64,000 bases of DNA from Bombus terrestris (lineage: Eukaryota; Arthropoda; Insecta; Hymenoptera; Apidae): the NCBI RefSeq assembly GCF_910591885.1, contig NC_063279.1, positions 10,044,001 to 10,108,000 of the forward strand, in the 5' to 3' direction. Made by a program: the position numbers and the translations under genes. This document shows positions 38,931 through 50,100 of this stretch, piece by piece. Numbering within the stretch: position 1 is the first letter of the stretch; every line of letters starts with the position of its first letter. Under the pieces are notes generated by a model that made no database searches, was not told the origin of the DNA, and was given only the letters and a program-made list of their open reading frames with translations.

Positions 38931-39700
38931 GAGAGAAATGGCTTCTGTGTACGTGCATGAGTCTACATAGGGTGACTGAAAATTCGACAGCGTGTGGATG
39001 AAGTTGATGCTTGGTATAAGTGACGCGATTTTAAATGGGAAACGCTTTATTGATTTCTTTGAAGGGCTGCAGAAAATAGGTATCTAGGGTGTAGTTATCT
39101 TCGGCGTTTGATTTATTTGTAAGAGTGATAGATATTGTAGGATAATGGAGATGTCCAAGATATATTGAAAGTAGAACGTTGATTGATCCTTTAAGAGACA
39201 GCGTTAATCACCTTTATGAATTTAAAGATACACTGTGATAATTATTACACTACTGGTATAAACTTTTATGAATGCAGTGATAGGATTGATAAAAGAAAGC
39301 TGAGCTTATAAGATATATTATAATATTATTACAGTAATATTTTGAATTTAAATATATGACAAATTCAGAGTATAATATATGTAATGTAGTTCAGAAGAAT
39401 ATTCACAGCAATTTAATTGCAAAAAACCAGTTTTTACTTTTATTTTCATGTTTGAAACATTCACAACCATACATAATTAAATAATCAACATAATCGCAAA
39501 AATAAATATATTTTTTTCCATTTTGAGCGTCTATAAAATAACGAGATGATTAAAATTCGGACACTCTGTAGACGGGGATGCAGCAGGGTGGTATAAGTGA
39601 GAACGTACACAGAGGCAAGGATTGAACGCGCAAACGCGGCAGACGGAACCACTCGTACGCACTCGTAAGCGCACACCAGCGGAGGGGAAACGGAAATAGA

Positions 39701-39850
39701 GGCATATGCAAACGTATGCCGTCAACGAGGGTATTGTCGCCGGTCCCGTTGGCATTATTGGATTAAATACACTCGAGTATCCGATCGTTGAGACAAACGA
39801 CCGGCCACAACGAAACCGCGCTTGTCATTCGTAATTGGCTCGATGAGCAG
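39701..39850 (+). repeat. Array element M, copy 1
   Basis: Core ATTATTGGATTAAATACACT at 39754, then CGAGTATCCGATCG. Upstream are GCATATGCAAACGTATG and CGAGGGTATTGTCGCCGGT, both echoed in copy 2. Downstream are GACAAACG and CGCTTGTCATTCG, echoed in copy 5. The reverse strand carries TTTAATCC, a K50-homeodomain-like site. It lies in a CpG-rich island. The conserved part is DNA-level: the GIIGLN reading shared by copies 1, 2 and 5 fails in copies 3 and 4. Confidence 0.7.
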
Positions 39851-40019
39851 GGATCATTTCCGGTTGGCTTGTTGTAATTCGGTTCGGCCAATTGATTGAC
39901 TTTTATCCACCGACCTGTTGGGATTATCATTGAATTTTTGAAGACAGATATTAAAATTTTATTAATATCGCGACTGGGAACTGTTACACATTTAGTTATA
40001 TATTATATATTAAATTAAT

Positions 40020-40440
40020 GGTTTCAGGGGAATAATTAAATAATGAGTCAGACGTAGAAGATGTTTCTCCGAGACATTTTCGCAGATATAAATAAAGAGT
40101 ATATAATAAATATTCTTGCGTCAGGAAGAATTCATGTGTGTATATAGAAAAATTGATAGTATAGAGAAATAGTTTCTAGTGGAATAAGTAAATAATTAGT
40201 CAGATATAGAAGATATTTCTTTGAAATTTTTTTATATGAAGATACATAAAAAGCACTCAATATTTTTTCTTTTTCTGGCAAGGAATATTTTTGAATGTTG
40301 TATAAAAATTATAGAGAAATTCAAAGTTCTGGTAGTATAAATAGATAATTAATCCGATATCGAATTTACTTTTGAATATTTTATATTTATACGTAAAAAT
40401 AAGTCATTTCATATTTCTGCTTTCAAATATCGTGAATTGT
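40020..40440 (+). repeat. 151-base tandem repeat, three units
   Basis: Units begin GTTTCAGGGGAATAA (40021), GTTTCTAGTGGAATAA (40172) and GTTCTGGTAGTATAA (40326), so periods are about 151-154. Units one and two also share AGTCAGA, TAGAAGAT.TTTCT and the closing ATAGAGAAAT (40161-40170 and 40311-40320). Identity falls from the first pair to the third unit. It lies between array copies 1 and 2 and helps explain the wider spacing there. Confidence 0.75.
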
Positions 40441-40468
40441 GTTCAGATAGATTAGTAAATACTGACAT

Positions 40469-40533
40469 CGTTGTTGTTGTTGTCGTCGTTACTATTATTG
40501 TTGTTATTGTTGTTGTTGTTATTGCCGTTATTA
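40469..40533. repeat. Imperfect (TTG)n/(TTA)n microsatellite
   Basis: Trinucleotide run of GTT with interspersed GTC and ATT units over about 65 bases. Confidence 0.9.
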
Positions 40534-41500
40534 GCTAAGAGGATTGAATTACGTACAGTCTTAGTTACAACTGTACCTGCACTACGTATCTAGAATGTCA
40601 TGGTTGAAATGGTAAAGGGCTTAGTGGCGTGTGATTAAGATTTACGTATTAATTAAAGTGATTATGTTTAATCTCTTACAGTGATACAACTATGATGATC
40701 GATTTCTTTTATAAATTATCGATTGATCGCTTCAAGTAACGACAGAATATTTGATAGAAAATTGTAAGGTAATTGGAAATTACTCGCCCGATTAATGCGT
40801 ATGTGAATTTCATATTAGACCGTATATATGCATCTACGTATGCGATTAAGTAGTATATGCAGGCATGCGTCAGACATACAGATTCGCGTACTAAGCTCAA
40901 TTCATGCATCAGGTTTACATACAGTTGACAGTAAGTTCACCATACGATGAACATGCGATGAATATTATCTGTGTTACGTGTTGAAATATCATTAGTACCG
41001 TAATTTCGATGTTTCTTGTTAAATTTTTTGGAAACAGACAGAAATATATACCATTTTGTCTTCGTTTCTCGTTTTATATTTTCGAATAATTTCTATCAAA
41101 TGGCTGTATATTATTAGATGCAAAGATAAATTTGATACCTTTATATTTAACCATTTCTGATTTAAATTCGAATATTCTCAAATTTCTATATCCTAAAAGA
41201 AAAAGATTTCAAGTTTTACTCTGTAATATCTTCACAAAACAAGATCATTCTTCCTCGTCTAAATCTCAACAATCCACCATGATACGTAGTCCATTTCTTC
41301 TCAGCATCTTGCCAACGTTTCCATTCGATACTCAAATTCTATTAATTCTCACCAATCCCTTATTCCCAAATTATGATAATTCAAAGCGTAAACGTTGTCT
41401 ATTTGTTCTTATAAATTCCTCAGTATTTCTAAACATATAGGATGTTAATTTCTCTTCAGCACTTTCGCGATACTTTCATCGGTTCAATTCCCAAATTCCA
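40534..41500. other. A+T-rich spacer
   Basis: A+T-rich spacer between the microsatellite and the island of array copy 2. A 102-codon frame (41132-41440) is unrecognisable. Confidence 0.5.
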
Positions 41501-41768
41501 GTTGAGTTTTAAATAAAGTACGTGGTACATGCTGGGGACCTGCCGCGTATTATAATATTTTGCAAGATTTCCACACGTCAAGCGAACGTGCACCGCTGTA
41601 AGGATTTGCTCGCGTTGCACAGCCGCCAATGTGCAAATATACATGTACGCTCGGGAGCACCGGTCGCGTTTGTACATAAACACGCGTTGAATACGTAAAC
41701 TCATCCCAAACAGCTGTGCGTGTCTCAAGCGTAGTGGCGAGCTCTCGCGAGCGCGCGTTTCCCCAGAA

Positions 41769-41900
41769 ATGGATGCATATGCGTGCAAACGAGGGAATTG
41801 CCCGTTGGTCCAATTGGCATTATTGGATTAAATACACTCTCTAATGCAGACGGACGTCTAAATGGATCTGCGATTGTTGTCTGTGGTCACGCGATCCACA
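41769..41900 (+). repeat. Array element M, copy 2
   Basis: Core ATTATTGGATTAAATACACT at 41819, identical to copy 1 over these 20 bases. Upstream are GGATGCATATG and CGAGGGAATTGCCCGTTGG. Downstream, GTCACGCGATCC (41886-41897) matches copies 3 and 5. The part just after the core (TCTAATGCAGAC) is diverged and lacks CGATC. It sits in a CpG-rich island (about 41500-41950). Confidence 0.7.
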
Positions 41901-42499
41901 CGTTCGATAGCATTCGAAACGTACATCCTTCTCGATACGAGAAACTTCACTTTCTTTTTCTTTTGATTTCTTTTTTGTTAGTTTTTTACCTCTTGTCTTT
42001 TCTTCCGAATCCTCGACAGCTCGGTCTTCCAACTGAAATTGCTTGCACATCCTAAGTGCCGTTTCTCCGGTTCTCCACGTAGTTTCTAGGTTTCTAGGCA
42101 ATCTGTTTGGAAAGTTTAGTTATTAGAGTTGTTGAATTGGATAGATTGATTTTATTTTAGTTGTTCGTACGATTTAAAATTTATTGGATAATATGCTTAA
42201 TACGTGGATACATGTTGGTTAATCCTTTCGTGGTCATCGAATTTTCACACTCTTTCGTATCAACGCTCAAACGTTCACCCTAATCACAGCATTAACCTTA
42301 TGAAAACACATCAGAAACGAAAGATCCTCGTTCACACCTTAGAAGTATTATAAACATAAAAGTCTAAGGGATAAAAAGCCTAAGCCAGTGCATTCTCTAC
42401 TTTTCAACATCTTTCTCAATATCTCTTCAAAATAACCGTTCATCACTCGCCATTCAATGAAATCACATGCCCAAAGAATAACCTGACAGAACACAATAA

Positions 42500-43250
42500 A
42501 CCATAGCGAATGCTTGATCACCACACAGCTACCCGTCGTCAATCTCTTGGCTCTTAACGGGCGGAATATCAGGTGAAAAATCTGCCGCGAAAAAATTGTT
42601 ATTCGAGCCGTTTCCACCGTTCTCGTGTTTTCCCCTTACCCTTTCGTGTAGACTGGAAAGCAGTGTCAGTCTCTGGTAAAATTCTGGCGGAAGCCAGGTT
42701 TTCTACAATGGTATTTCGTAACGGGACGCTACATCATTGCAGTATATAGAAAAACATAACGCACCGTATGAATAGTCACGGTTCGTGAGAGCATTGTTAA
42801 ACACCGATGAAACGCGACTCGAATCGAGAACGCAGTTCGAAGTCGAGCACGTACGTGTCGTCGACGGGGGAATTGTTGCTGGCTATCGGGCCCCGTTAAC
42901 GTTATTGGATTCTGTACACTCGAATAAGCCATCAGGCGGACAAGCAGCCGCTCGAAAATCGTATTCGTTACGCGAACAGTCACGCGTCTTTGTTATTACC
43001 GCGTGCTACCTTCTCGCGACCATCTGTAAACGTATTCGCTTTGTGATGGGGAACGTGCGCAGGCCCTCGATACAGAAGGAGGATACTAGAGAGGAAAAAG
43101 GTTGGCTTGTTTTACGGGATGAAGCTCGGTGTAGCTCGAATTACGGACAATTCGCGAGAGCAGTACAGGTTACTGTGAGCGTGATGCCGAGCGAAAATTG
43201 CCTTGAAAATCTCTGCCTTTCGGTTCTGCTACCTGCTCATAATGTACGTA
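42500..43250. other. CpG-rich island holding array copy 3
   Basis: CpG-rich block. Its 180-codon open frame (42785-43327) is the longest in the window but opens with GTG, overlaps array copy 3 and has no recognisable domain. GTAAGTAT at 43249-43256 would be a strong splice donor, yet no acceptor or coding evidence joins it, so no exon is called. Confidence 0.4.
42850..42993 (+). repeat. Array element M, copy 3 (diverged)
   Basis: Upstream GACGGGGGAATTGTTGCTGG aligns with copy 1. The core has decayed to GTTATTGGATTCTGTACACT (42901-42920), losing the GGATTAA site, but CGAATAAGCC continues the alignment. AACAGTCACGCGTC near 42975 matches the downstream block of copies 2 and 5. Confidence 0.6.
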
Positions 43251-43327
43251 AGTATACTGTGATCTTTGAATGTTTTGTTTCGGTTCTAGTCATATTTACT
43301 TTTGGTAACTTGGATGTACGAAAGTAA

Positions 43328-43840
43328 TGCTTTGATTGAAAATTGAAATATTTTAGTCGTGATTTCCTACGGGAATGATAAAATATATGTACAGTATACA
43401 TTTATACACAGTATGGGTGTTTAATAAACAGTCGGAAATTACTAACGCACTACACACACGTTAATTAAATTACCCAATTACTATTACATAAAGCGTATCT
43501 ATGTAATGGTATCGAAGCTTGTAAAACAAAAATCATATAAATATCTTGCTTTAGGTACTACAAAATTTACTATAGAATGAGAAACAAGACATTAATTTCG
43601 ACAGAAAAAACAATGTACTCTTTCTGAAAATGTGCGCCTTTTGAAGAATCGACGCGTGAACGTCTTTTTACGTTCGAAACAAACAATACTCGAACAAACT
43701 ATTCAAATATGCTAGCAGACCTTCTAAAAACCCTCTATATTTATACATCACTCTCGATACCCGAATGTTTCATTTCTGACGAAAGCTATATCAACGGATA
43801 ATCGCAGGAAAATAGAAAATTAGACCAACGAGTTTGGCAT
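43328..43840. other. A+T-rich spacer
   Basis: A+T-rich spacer between array copies 3 and 4; nothing further seen. Confidence 0.5.
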
Positions 43841-44214
43841 GCCGCAAACGAGCAATTACAGATCCGGTAATTCGCGCAAATGACCAGGATGACAAAGCTG
43901 GGGCCGGTGTGTACGCGTTACGACGAATGTTAAAAACACAAACACAAACCGTAATCCCGTTATTCAGCGTGCGCTAGACGGGCTCCGTGGGAATTACATT
44001 AAATCGCTGGTGGAACGGGATTTCACGGGGTATGGGAGCGCAAGGGGGAAGGGGGAGTAGCCTTTGTGGTCGGCGAATTCGTTTCCATGTAATTAGAAGT
44101 GCGATGTGCGGTTCGGGGTGAAATTTTGAACAAGCCGGTACTCGTCGAGCGACGAGCGTGCAACGCACGACGAATTTACAGGCGGCCGTTGCAACTGACG
44201 CTTTTGTCGTTCAC

Positions 44215-44333
44215 GTGCACGCGTCAAAATGTTTATCGGATTAAGTACACACAGCCGATCGTCGGCCAGAAGAGATGTGAAATGTATAGGGACGATTATT
44301 ATCCGCAAATAATCGCCGGATCCTAATTGTCAT
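44215..44333 (+). repeat. Array element M, copy 4
   Basis: Core GTTTATCGGATTAAGTACAC (44231-44250), then CAGCCGATCGTCGG. Downstream ATCCGCAAATAATCGCCGGATCC and TTGTCAT align with ATCCGCAAATAGTCACGCGACCC and TTGTCAT of copy 5. The upstream arm is poorly conserved. Embedded in a CpG-rich island (43850-44340). Confidence 0.6.
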
Positions 44334-44764
44334 AGATTTGGAGTTGCGAAATTCGTGTTGGACTCGTGGGTTAGTTGTGTCGTGGTTTGTTATTTTAATG
44401 TTTTAGGAAATCAGGGACTCAATGGTAAAGAGGTACATTTTTTGTATCATTAATTTTGGTTCGCGGAATTTAGAGTACAGTCTACCGTAAGTTGGTATTG
44501 TAGCTGTCTTCTTCATTCATACTCTTTATTTGTTATGTCACTGTGTAATTTGGGGATATAATACAGGGTTTAATATATAGTTTCAACGTGTATACTCAGT
44601 ATTGTCTTCTGTTTATTTAATCAGCATATTAGACGTTGATGAAGACTAACGTCTTCTTAATGTTTGCTGCGATACACGCTACGTTTAAGATATAATAGTT
44701 TGACTGTATATCGACAGAATTTTGTTTCGGAAAGTCATGTAATTTCTCAGTATTGTAAAATATA

Positions 44765-45774
44765 TGTCGGGTTGACGTTAAGATTTGAGTTAGGGTTGAG
44801 GGCGTGAAACGAATCCCTATTGGCGCTAGACGTGATCATTATGCAATAGAGGAGATATTTACTAGTGCAAATATGACTATGATGGAATTGGACAAGTAAT
44901 CGCGATAATTAGATACTCGAGAAGCTAATGACAATGATTCTAGGCTCACTAACGAATCCGCGGTCAAGGGGATGACGAACTCTACTTTTCTTCGGCGTCT
45001 AAGTTGTACTCAATGTTAATGCACGAGGCAATCACTACGTATCTGAGAGTTACTTGAATCGTCTTTGAGATCGTACCGGAGAGTGGTTTTCCATCACGGT
45101 AACGCTGTCGAGGAAAACTATGACGGGTGTGCCCAAGGGCACGAAATCATCGGATTCGTGGAGAGAAGCCTTCATTCGGAAAGTGAGGGAAATTGGCGTT
45201 ACTGTTAATTGGTCAATTTCCATGTTGGTGGTTAGGGAAGGGTGCTAGCCGCCCTTAAGAGAAAGTTCGAGAAGAGGAAGCGTCGTTGGTGAGAAAAATA
45301 GATTTCTCCTATTTTCTCGTAGTTGGGACGAGGACTGTTTGTCGGTTTGAAGGACTCTCGTTAAATAGATCTTAAGATTTATAGCTGGTCCTCGGGCTAG
45401 CCGAACACGTACCGTGGAGACGCATCAACATCTGGCAATCGTCTTACTCGAAGCATAGTCTGCGTGTGGCGAGCCACGGGACAGAAACCATTGAGACATT
45501 TACCATCGCACCCTGTCCCAAGCATTTCTTTTAAGGAGAGTTATAGAGTTACTTCATGCCTTCGTTAGACAAAACGTTCATCCCTTGACCGCGACTACGT
45601 TCGGCGACTGGTTGTCGCCTCGAGCCCGAGCTCACTATCATAAATCTCAAATAAGTACAGTCGAATCGAATGACAACAGTTTCTTAATTCGGCTATGGTG
45701 AAATCTAAATTACAACACTAGGGGTCTTCCCAAAGTTCCGAAGGGAAGGTTCCAGTATTCTTTCATCTCCGACA
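44765..45774. mobile_element. Solo LTR, Gypsy-like, 1010 bases
   Basis: The segment starts TGTCGG (44765-44770) and ends CCGACA (45769-45774), a perfect 6-base inverted terminus of the TG...CA type typical of long terminal repeats. TATA stands directly outside both ends (44761-44764 and 45775-45778), which fits a 4-base target duplication as made by many Gypsy-type elements; in A+T-rich DNA this alone would be weak. Base composition inside is unlike the A+T-rich flanks. No primer-binding site, gag-pol frame or second LTR follows, so it is a solo LTR left by recombination. It lies between array copies 4 and 5. Orientation cannot be fixed without the internal region. Confidence 0.7.
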
Positions 45775-46169
45775 TATATATTACCTAAAAATGGTATAAA
45801 GGTTAGGTATGTTATATACTCAGGAGTTGATTGATGACAAATTTAATCCTACGACTAAAACGAACAAACATATCCTATAATATACATATATTTGGCAGTA
45901 TATGTACTGTCTTAAAGATAGGAAAATATATTTTTACAGAAGATTTAGACAATAAGAGTTAGTTCATATTAAGAATTAAGAGTCAAATAGAAACAATAAT
46001 GCATCGAGAAATCAATTTGGTATTCGATATTCTTCTTACCATCCATGTTAACGTACTGTCTGACCATATACGGAGTCATTCCACTAGCACGCCGTTCAAC
46101 TTGGATGTTATTCTTAGGTTCTCGAGTTACACGTTGTACTATGTGGAGAACGGAGACACGATTGTGTTA

Positions 46170-46330
46170 AGGCGTACGTCAGCAATAGAATCATCGTAGT
46201 TCCTGTCGGGATTATTGGATTAAATGCACTCGAGTAACCGATCATGTAGACGACAAACGCTAACGCTTCTTGTTGAAATGGGGTTTGTCATCCGCAAATA
46301 GTCACGCGACCCTGGTTGTCATGATAACTC
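46170..46330 (+). repeat. Array element M, copy 5
   Basis: Core ATTATTGGATTAAATGCACT at 46211 (one change from copies 1 and 2), then CGAGTAACCGATCATG. GACAAACG (46251-46258) can pair with TTTGTC (46284-46289), as a similar pair does in copy 1. ATCCGCAAATAGTCACGCGACC and GGTTGTCAT follow, shared with copy 4 and partly copies 2 and 3. This copy is the most complete at its downstream end. Confidence 0.7.
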
Positions 46331-46511
46331 AAACACTGTGACAAGCTGAAGGCGAAGCACACTCGAGCCTCACATGACGAAATTCATCGTCGAAGCACGC
46401 TCGTGCTTTGGAAACTGCGATAATGTTCCTATATGGATTATTGAAGCTTTCGCGGAAGAATCTTCAGGATTCGTTATAGAAACTATCGTTACGATATTCT
46501 CTTCCAATAAG

Positions 46512-46543
46512 CTAACCTAATTTTGAACTAACCTAATTTTCTT
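46512..46543. repeat. 16-base duplication
   Basis: CTAACCTAATTTT occurs at 46512 and again at 46528. It recalls the insect telomere unit only by chance overlap (CCTAA once per unit). Confidence 0.6.
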
Positions 46544-46544
46544 A

Positions 46545-47640
46545 GTAATTAACAGGGACAGTTTAGTAGTTTGTTAAGCAATATAATGAAAAAAATTAAT
46601 TTACTTTTAGTACGATAAGTCTTCGGGCACGCTTCGTACTAGTTGTACAATCTATTATTGAAATGTTACGGTTAGTTAAAAAATAAATAAAACTTAGTTG
46701 ATCCAATTAAAGAAGATTTTATAAATGATAAAAGTGCGTTGATATATTTTTTGCTACGATATGCATACACATACACAAAGTATACAGCTGCTTCTTTAGA
46801 CTAATTGTATATATTCGAATAAAATTCAACATTAATTTATTTAAAAAAAGCAGCTGTACATTTTTAATAATCTGTTAATAATAATACATCTGGAAGTTGT
46901 AGCTAATGCTCTTCCCTTGTTTCATCATCTATATACTTTTCATCCCATATTTTCTCAGAAAGTTTAATAATTAAGATAACATATACATTACCAATAGCAA
47001 AATACAACGATAAAACACGGCGGTATTTTTATAACTCAGAGCTGAATGGGAGAAAATAACGGTAACGTTTTCCGACCTTCTAGCTACCGCCTCTGTTGGG
47101 GCGCAATAGTTTCGTCAACATCCCCAACGAAAAGAGCAACTTCACCGGAAACATCTGCGCACAAAACGACATAATAATTCTGAGACAAAAACCTGTCCGT
47201 GTACGAGGCAAATTCGCCAGGAACAATTAAGATAAGCGGTCGAATCGAGAACGTAAACGGAGATAGTTAAGGGTGTGCACGACAGTCTGTTTCACGGAAC
47301 AGCCAGTAAAAGGGTTACGGCCGACCGTCTCGACGTTGGTTAATTAACATTCGCCACGCGTCGATCCCACTCTCACTCTTTCTCCCTCTTTCTCCCTCTC
47401 TCTTATTCTCTTTCTCTCCTTCTATATGCTTCTCTTGGTTCCCTCTTCGTATCTCACGATATTTACAGTCTCTGACTATCGAATTAAAATCATATAGAAT
47501 ATACTTGTCATGTAGAAACTTCACAATAACTGCTAAATATAGTTTCACTGGATATTCTGATTTATTGATGTAATGGATAATCTAATTATTTTTGTGATTT
47601 CTACGAAATATATACTTGTACTAAATATCTTGCACTTTCT
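46545..47640. other. A+T-rich stretch with one G+C-richer patch
   Basis: A+T-rich to about 47030, then moderately G+C-rich to 47360, then a pyrimidine run (47368-47424) built from TCTTTCTCCCTC units. No gene; the 77-codon minus frame over the run is low complexity. Confidence 0.5.
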
Positions 47641-47641
47641 A

Positions 47642-47856
47642 TTAGGTTGTCCGGAAAGTGCCTTTCTTTCGCAAACGTGTGTTTTACAACAATGCACCTT
47701 CGTACAAACGTGAAACCAAGTCTGTGAAATGTCGCGGTGTTTATCTCAACAGAACAAAATAGATCGTACGTAATTCGACAAAATAATATAAAACAAGAAA
47801 ACGTTGTGCGTCCATTATTTCTTCATAAAACGAAAGAAACTTTTCAAACAATCTAA
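47642..47856. mobile_element. Mariner-type miniature element (MITE), 215 bases
   Basis: The left end TTAGGTTGTCCGGAAAGTGC and the reverse complement of the right end (TTAGATTGTTTGAAAAGT) are imperfect inverted repeats of roughly 27 bases. TA stands outside both ends (47640-47641 and 47857-47858), the target duplication of Tc1/mariner elements. The end sequence is of the type I associate with mariner elements in insects. At 215 bases there is no room for a transposase, and no transposase frame is seen, so it is a non-autonomous derivative that would need the enzyme of a full-length relative. Confidence 0.85.
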
Positions 47857-47927
47857 TATATATCTTCCCAGATTTGTTTTGAACTTTTCAATTGTAATCG
47901 AGATAATCGAAACTTAATGGTGCAATT

Positions 47928-48000
47928 GAAATATCAAAATATTTCGTGTAATACACACAATATATTCATGAAAGATGCTTAGAAGTATTCGAACACTTTC
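47928..48000 (-). repeat. Dispersed repeat family R1, copy B
   Basis: On the minus strand it reads AAGTGTTCGAATACTTCT, then CATGAATATATTGTGTGTAT and TACACGAAATATTTTG. The first and second parts match copy C (58202), the third matches copy A (15421). It lies only 70 bases to the right of the mariner-type element. Confidence 0.55.
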
Positions 48001-49600
48001 TTATGTTTTCATAATGCTTTAATAATGTATAGCGAATTGTGTTATTATAATTCGTTGGTGTCCTTTAATTTTACTTAAAAAAAACAACAAATATTGCAAG
48101 CTTTAGATTTAGAACGAAAGTTGGAAAGTTTCGTATCGGATACGATGTATTCACGGCAGAGACAGAAAAAGCGACGCAATGTTTTTGGATGATACGAGTG
48201 ATTCAGGTGTAATCCTAAATACGGTCCTGGACAGTGGGACGGTTTTGGTCGGTCGATTTTCACGAGGGCAGAAGGCGTTAATTGGCCGGTCACCGGGCGT
48301 GCCAGTCGGCGGTTTCAATGCACCGCCGGTGAGCTTCCGGTTTGCCGATCAAGTGTAATATCAAAGAGGAAACGAAGTTTCCGATCGGACGAAACTTTTC
48401 CTCTCTCTGATATTCGTTATGCTTGTTGGAGCTCGTTTAACCACGAATTATCACTGTCGACCGAATTAATATCGAGCTGGATCGCGTAGAGTCGTTAATT
48501 AATGCAGATGTCAAAAAACATAGAATAAATATTCCAAAAATTGTGTAAAAATTGTTCACGAGAAATATAAAACAACGATTGTTTCGTAAATCGTTAATGC
48601 TGCCTCGATTTACAGCTGCCATGCTGCACCCTCGTTATCGTCGTATTCCGATTTTAATTACAGAGTGTAATTGTCTATGCTTTATTCGTTAATTTCTACT
48701 AAACTCAATCTGGCTGACGTCATTTGCATTTATTTTATTCAGCTTCTGCAACCTTTCGATACCGTTGACCTAAATACCAACTGGTTAAGCTTTGAGGCCG
48801 GAATTTGAAATTCTCTTGGTGAATGCGACACCAGAATTCTTCCGCTGGGTTCTCCGTTTCTCAAAGGTATTTTTCAAAAATGCATAATCCTCTCTGAGAT
48901 GTGCTCTCTTTCATGTCTCACTTTTCATTTTAATTTCCTTCTCGTTAAACTCGTTATCAGATGCAAAGGATAAAAAATACGAATGGTACTTTCCGAGCGT
49001 TACAAGGATAAAACTATTCGTGCGAAAGCGACCAGGTATTGACGAAGAATTCCGAATCAAAGAACGTTGACGAAGAATTTTTACATTCTCCAATAGATCG
49101 CATATTTTAACAATTCCTGATGAACCCAATTAACCAAGTGCATTCCTTATTCAACAGGGCTTTTGAATAATAGTTGATATAATAATGGCGTTAGTATAAA
49201 AAAAGATGAAAAACTTATTTAAACGAAATAAAAAGACGCGATTATTTTATATTTAGCGCGAACTGCGTCACAAGATTTACATTTGCGTTCGTATCAAAAG
49301 ATTTTACGCAAGGAAATAGGCCATTAGTTGCCTTCATTCACTTCCTGATTTTCCACATTCACTCGCAATTCACTTGAATTCAAATATTCAATCTAAAGTC
49401 CACAGTCGAATATCTCATCATCTGTTTGTAATATATCAATAGCAATACATTCTCCTTCATCCAAAAATTCTCCAAAGAAACCCATTAAAGATAAACCCGT
49501 TTAAACAATCCCTTATCATACCTAATGACAAATTTCATATTCGCCAAACCGCCCTTTAACTCTCCGCTCCAATTCCACTGAAGGAACACTTCGGTGCCTC
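48001..49600. other. Mixed non-coding stretch
   Basis: A CpG-rich patch (48130-48400) within A+T-rich sequence. No supportable gene. Confidence 0.45.
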
Positions 49601-50100
49601 CGGATCGAACGAGCCACCCTCTGACATCCACGGACTGGCCATAAAATTCAAAGTTGCCAAGGAGCAAGGGTGTCAGTTCGCGAAAGGTTAACAACCGGAA
49701 TATGGATTCGCGAGATGGGGGAGGTTGGTCGGGCTCACGACCCATAAAGATGGCGCATACGCTCGGTTTTCTTGGCGGGTACGCGGAAAACACGAGTGGC
49801 TTGCCTCCTCGTGGCCAGAGATTGCCAGGACGACGGGGCTAACTTCGTTCGGGGTTAGCGGTGATTCGATTTACCTGGAAGGCCAACAGGCCAAGTGTAC
49901 AACACGTTGCAAGCCGGGACAGCAATATGTAATCCACTTTAACCGCACACGCTGTCTCGCCCTTCTACTCCTCTTGGCTCTCGGCTGGTCCACGTGTACG
50001 TTGCTACGTTTCTACCCTGGCTCGTTCTCTTTTATCTCCGGCCTCTGACCTCTCTGTTGATCCTTGACAAGGCTTAAGCATCGGGCGCCATTCTCCAGTT
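49601..50100. other. CpG-rich island 12
   Basis: CpG-rich block with open frames on both strands (49485-49793 minus, 49725-50048 plus; about 105 codons each). No domain is recognisable. AGATGGCGC at 49748-49756 resembles half of a CTCF-type site. Confidence 0.4.

Noticed and set aside
42785..43327. Longest open frame (180 codons) as a gene
   Set aside because: It opens with GTG, has no recognisable domain, overlaps array copy 3 and sits in a CpG-rich island where long frames arise by composition.
39754..46240. Array element M as a coding exon family (shared GIIGLN reading)
   Set aside because: The reading is kept only in copies 1, 2 and 5, is followed by stops in copy 5, and is lost in copies 3 and 4.
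46512..46543. Interstitial telomere repeat
   Set aside because: CCTAA appears once per 16-base unit, not in the head-to-tail 5-base arrays of insect telomeres.
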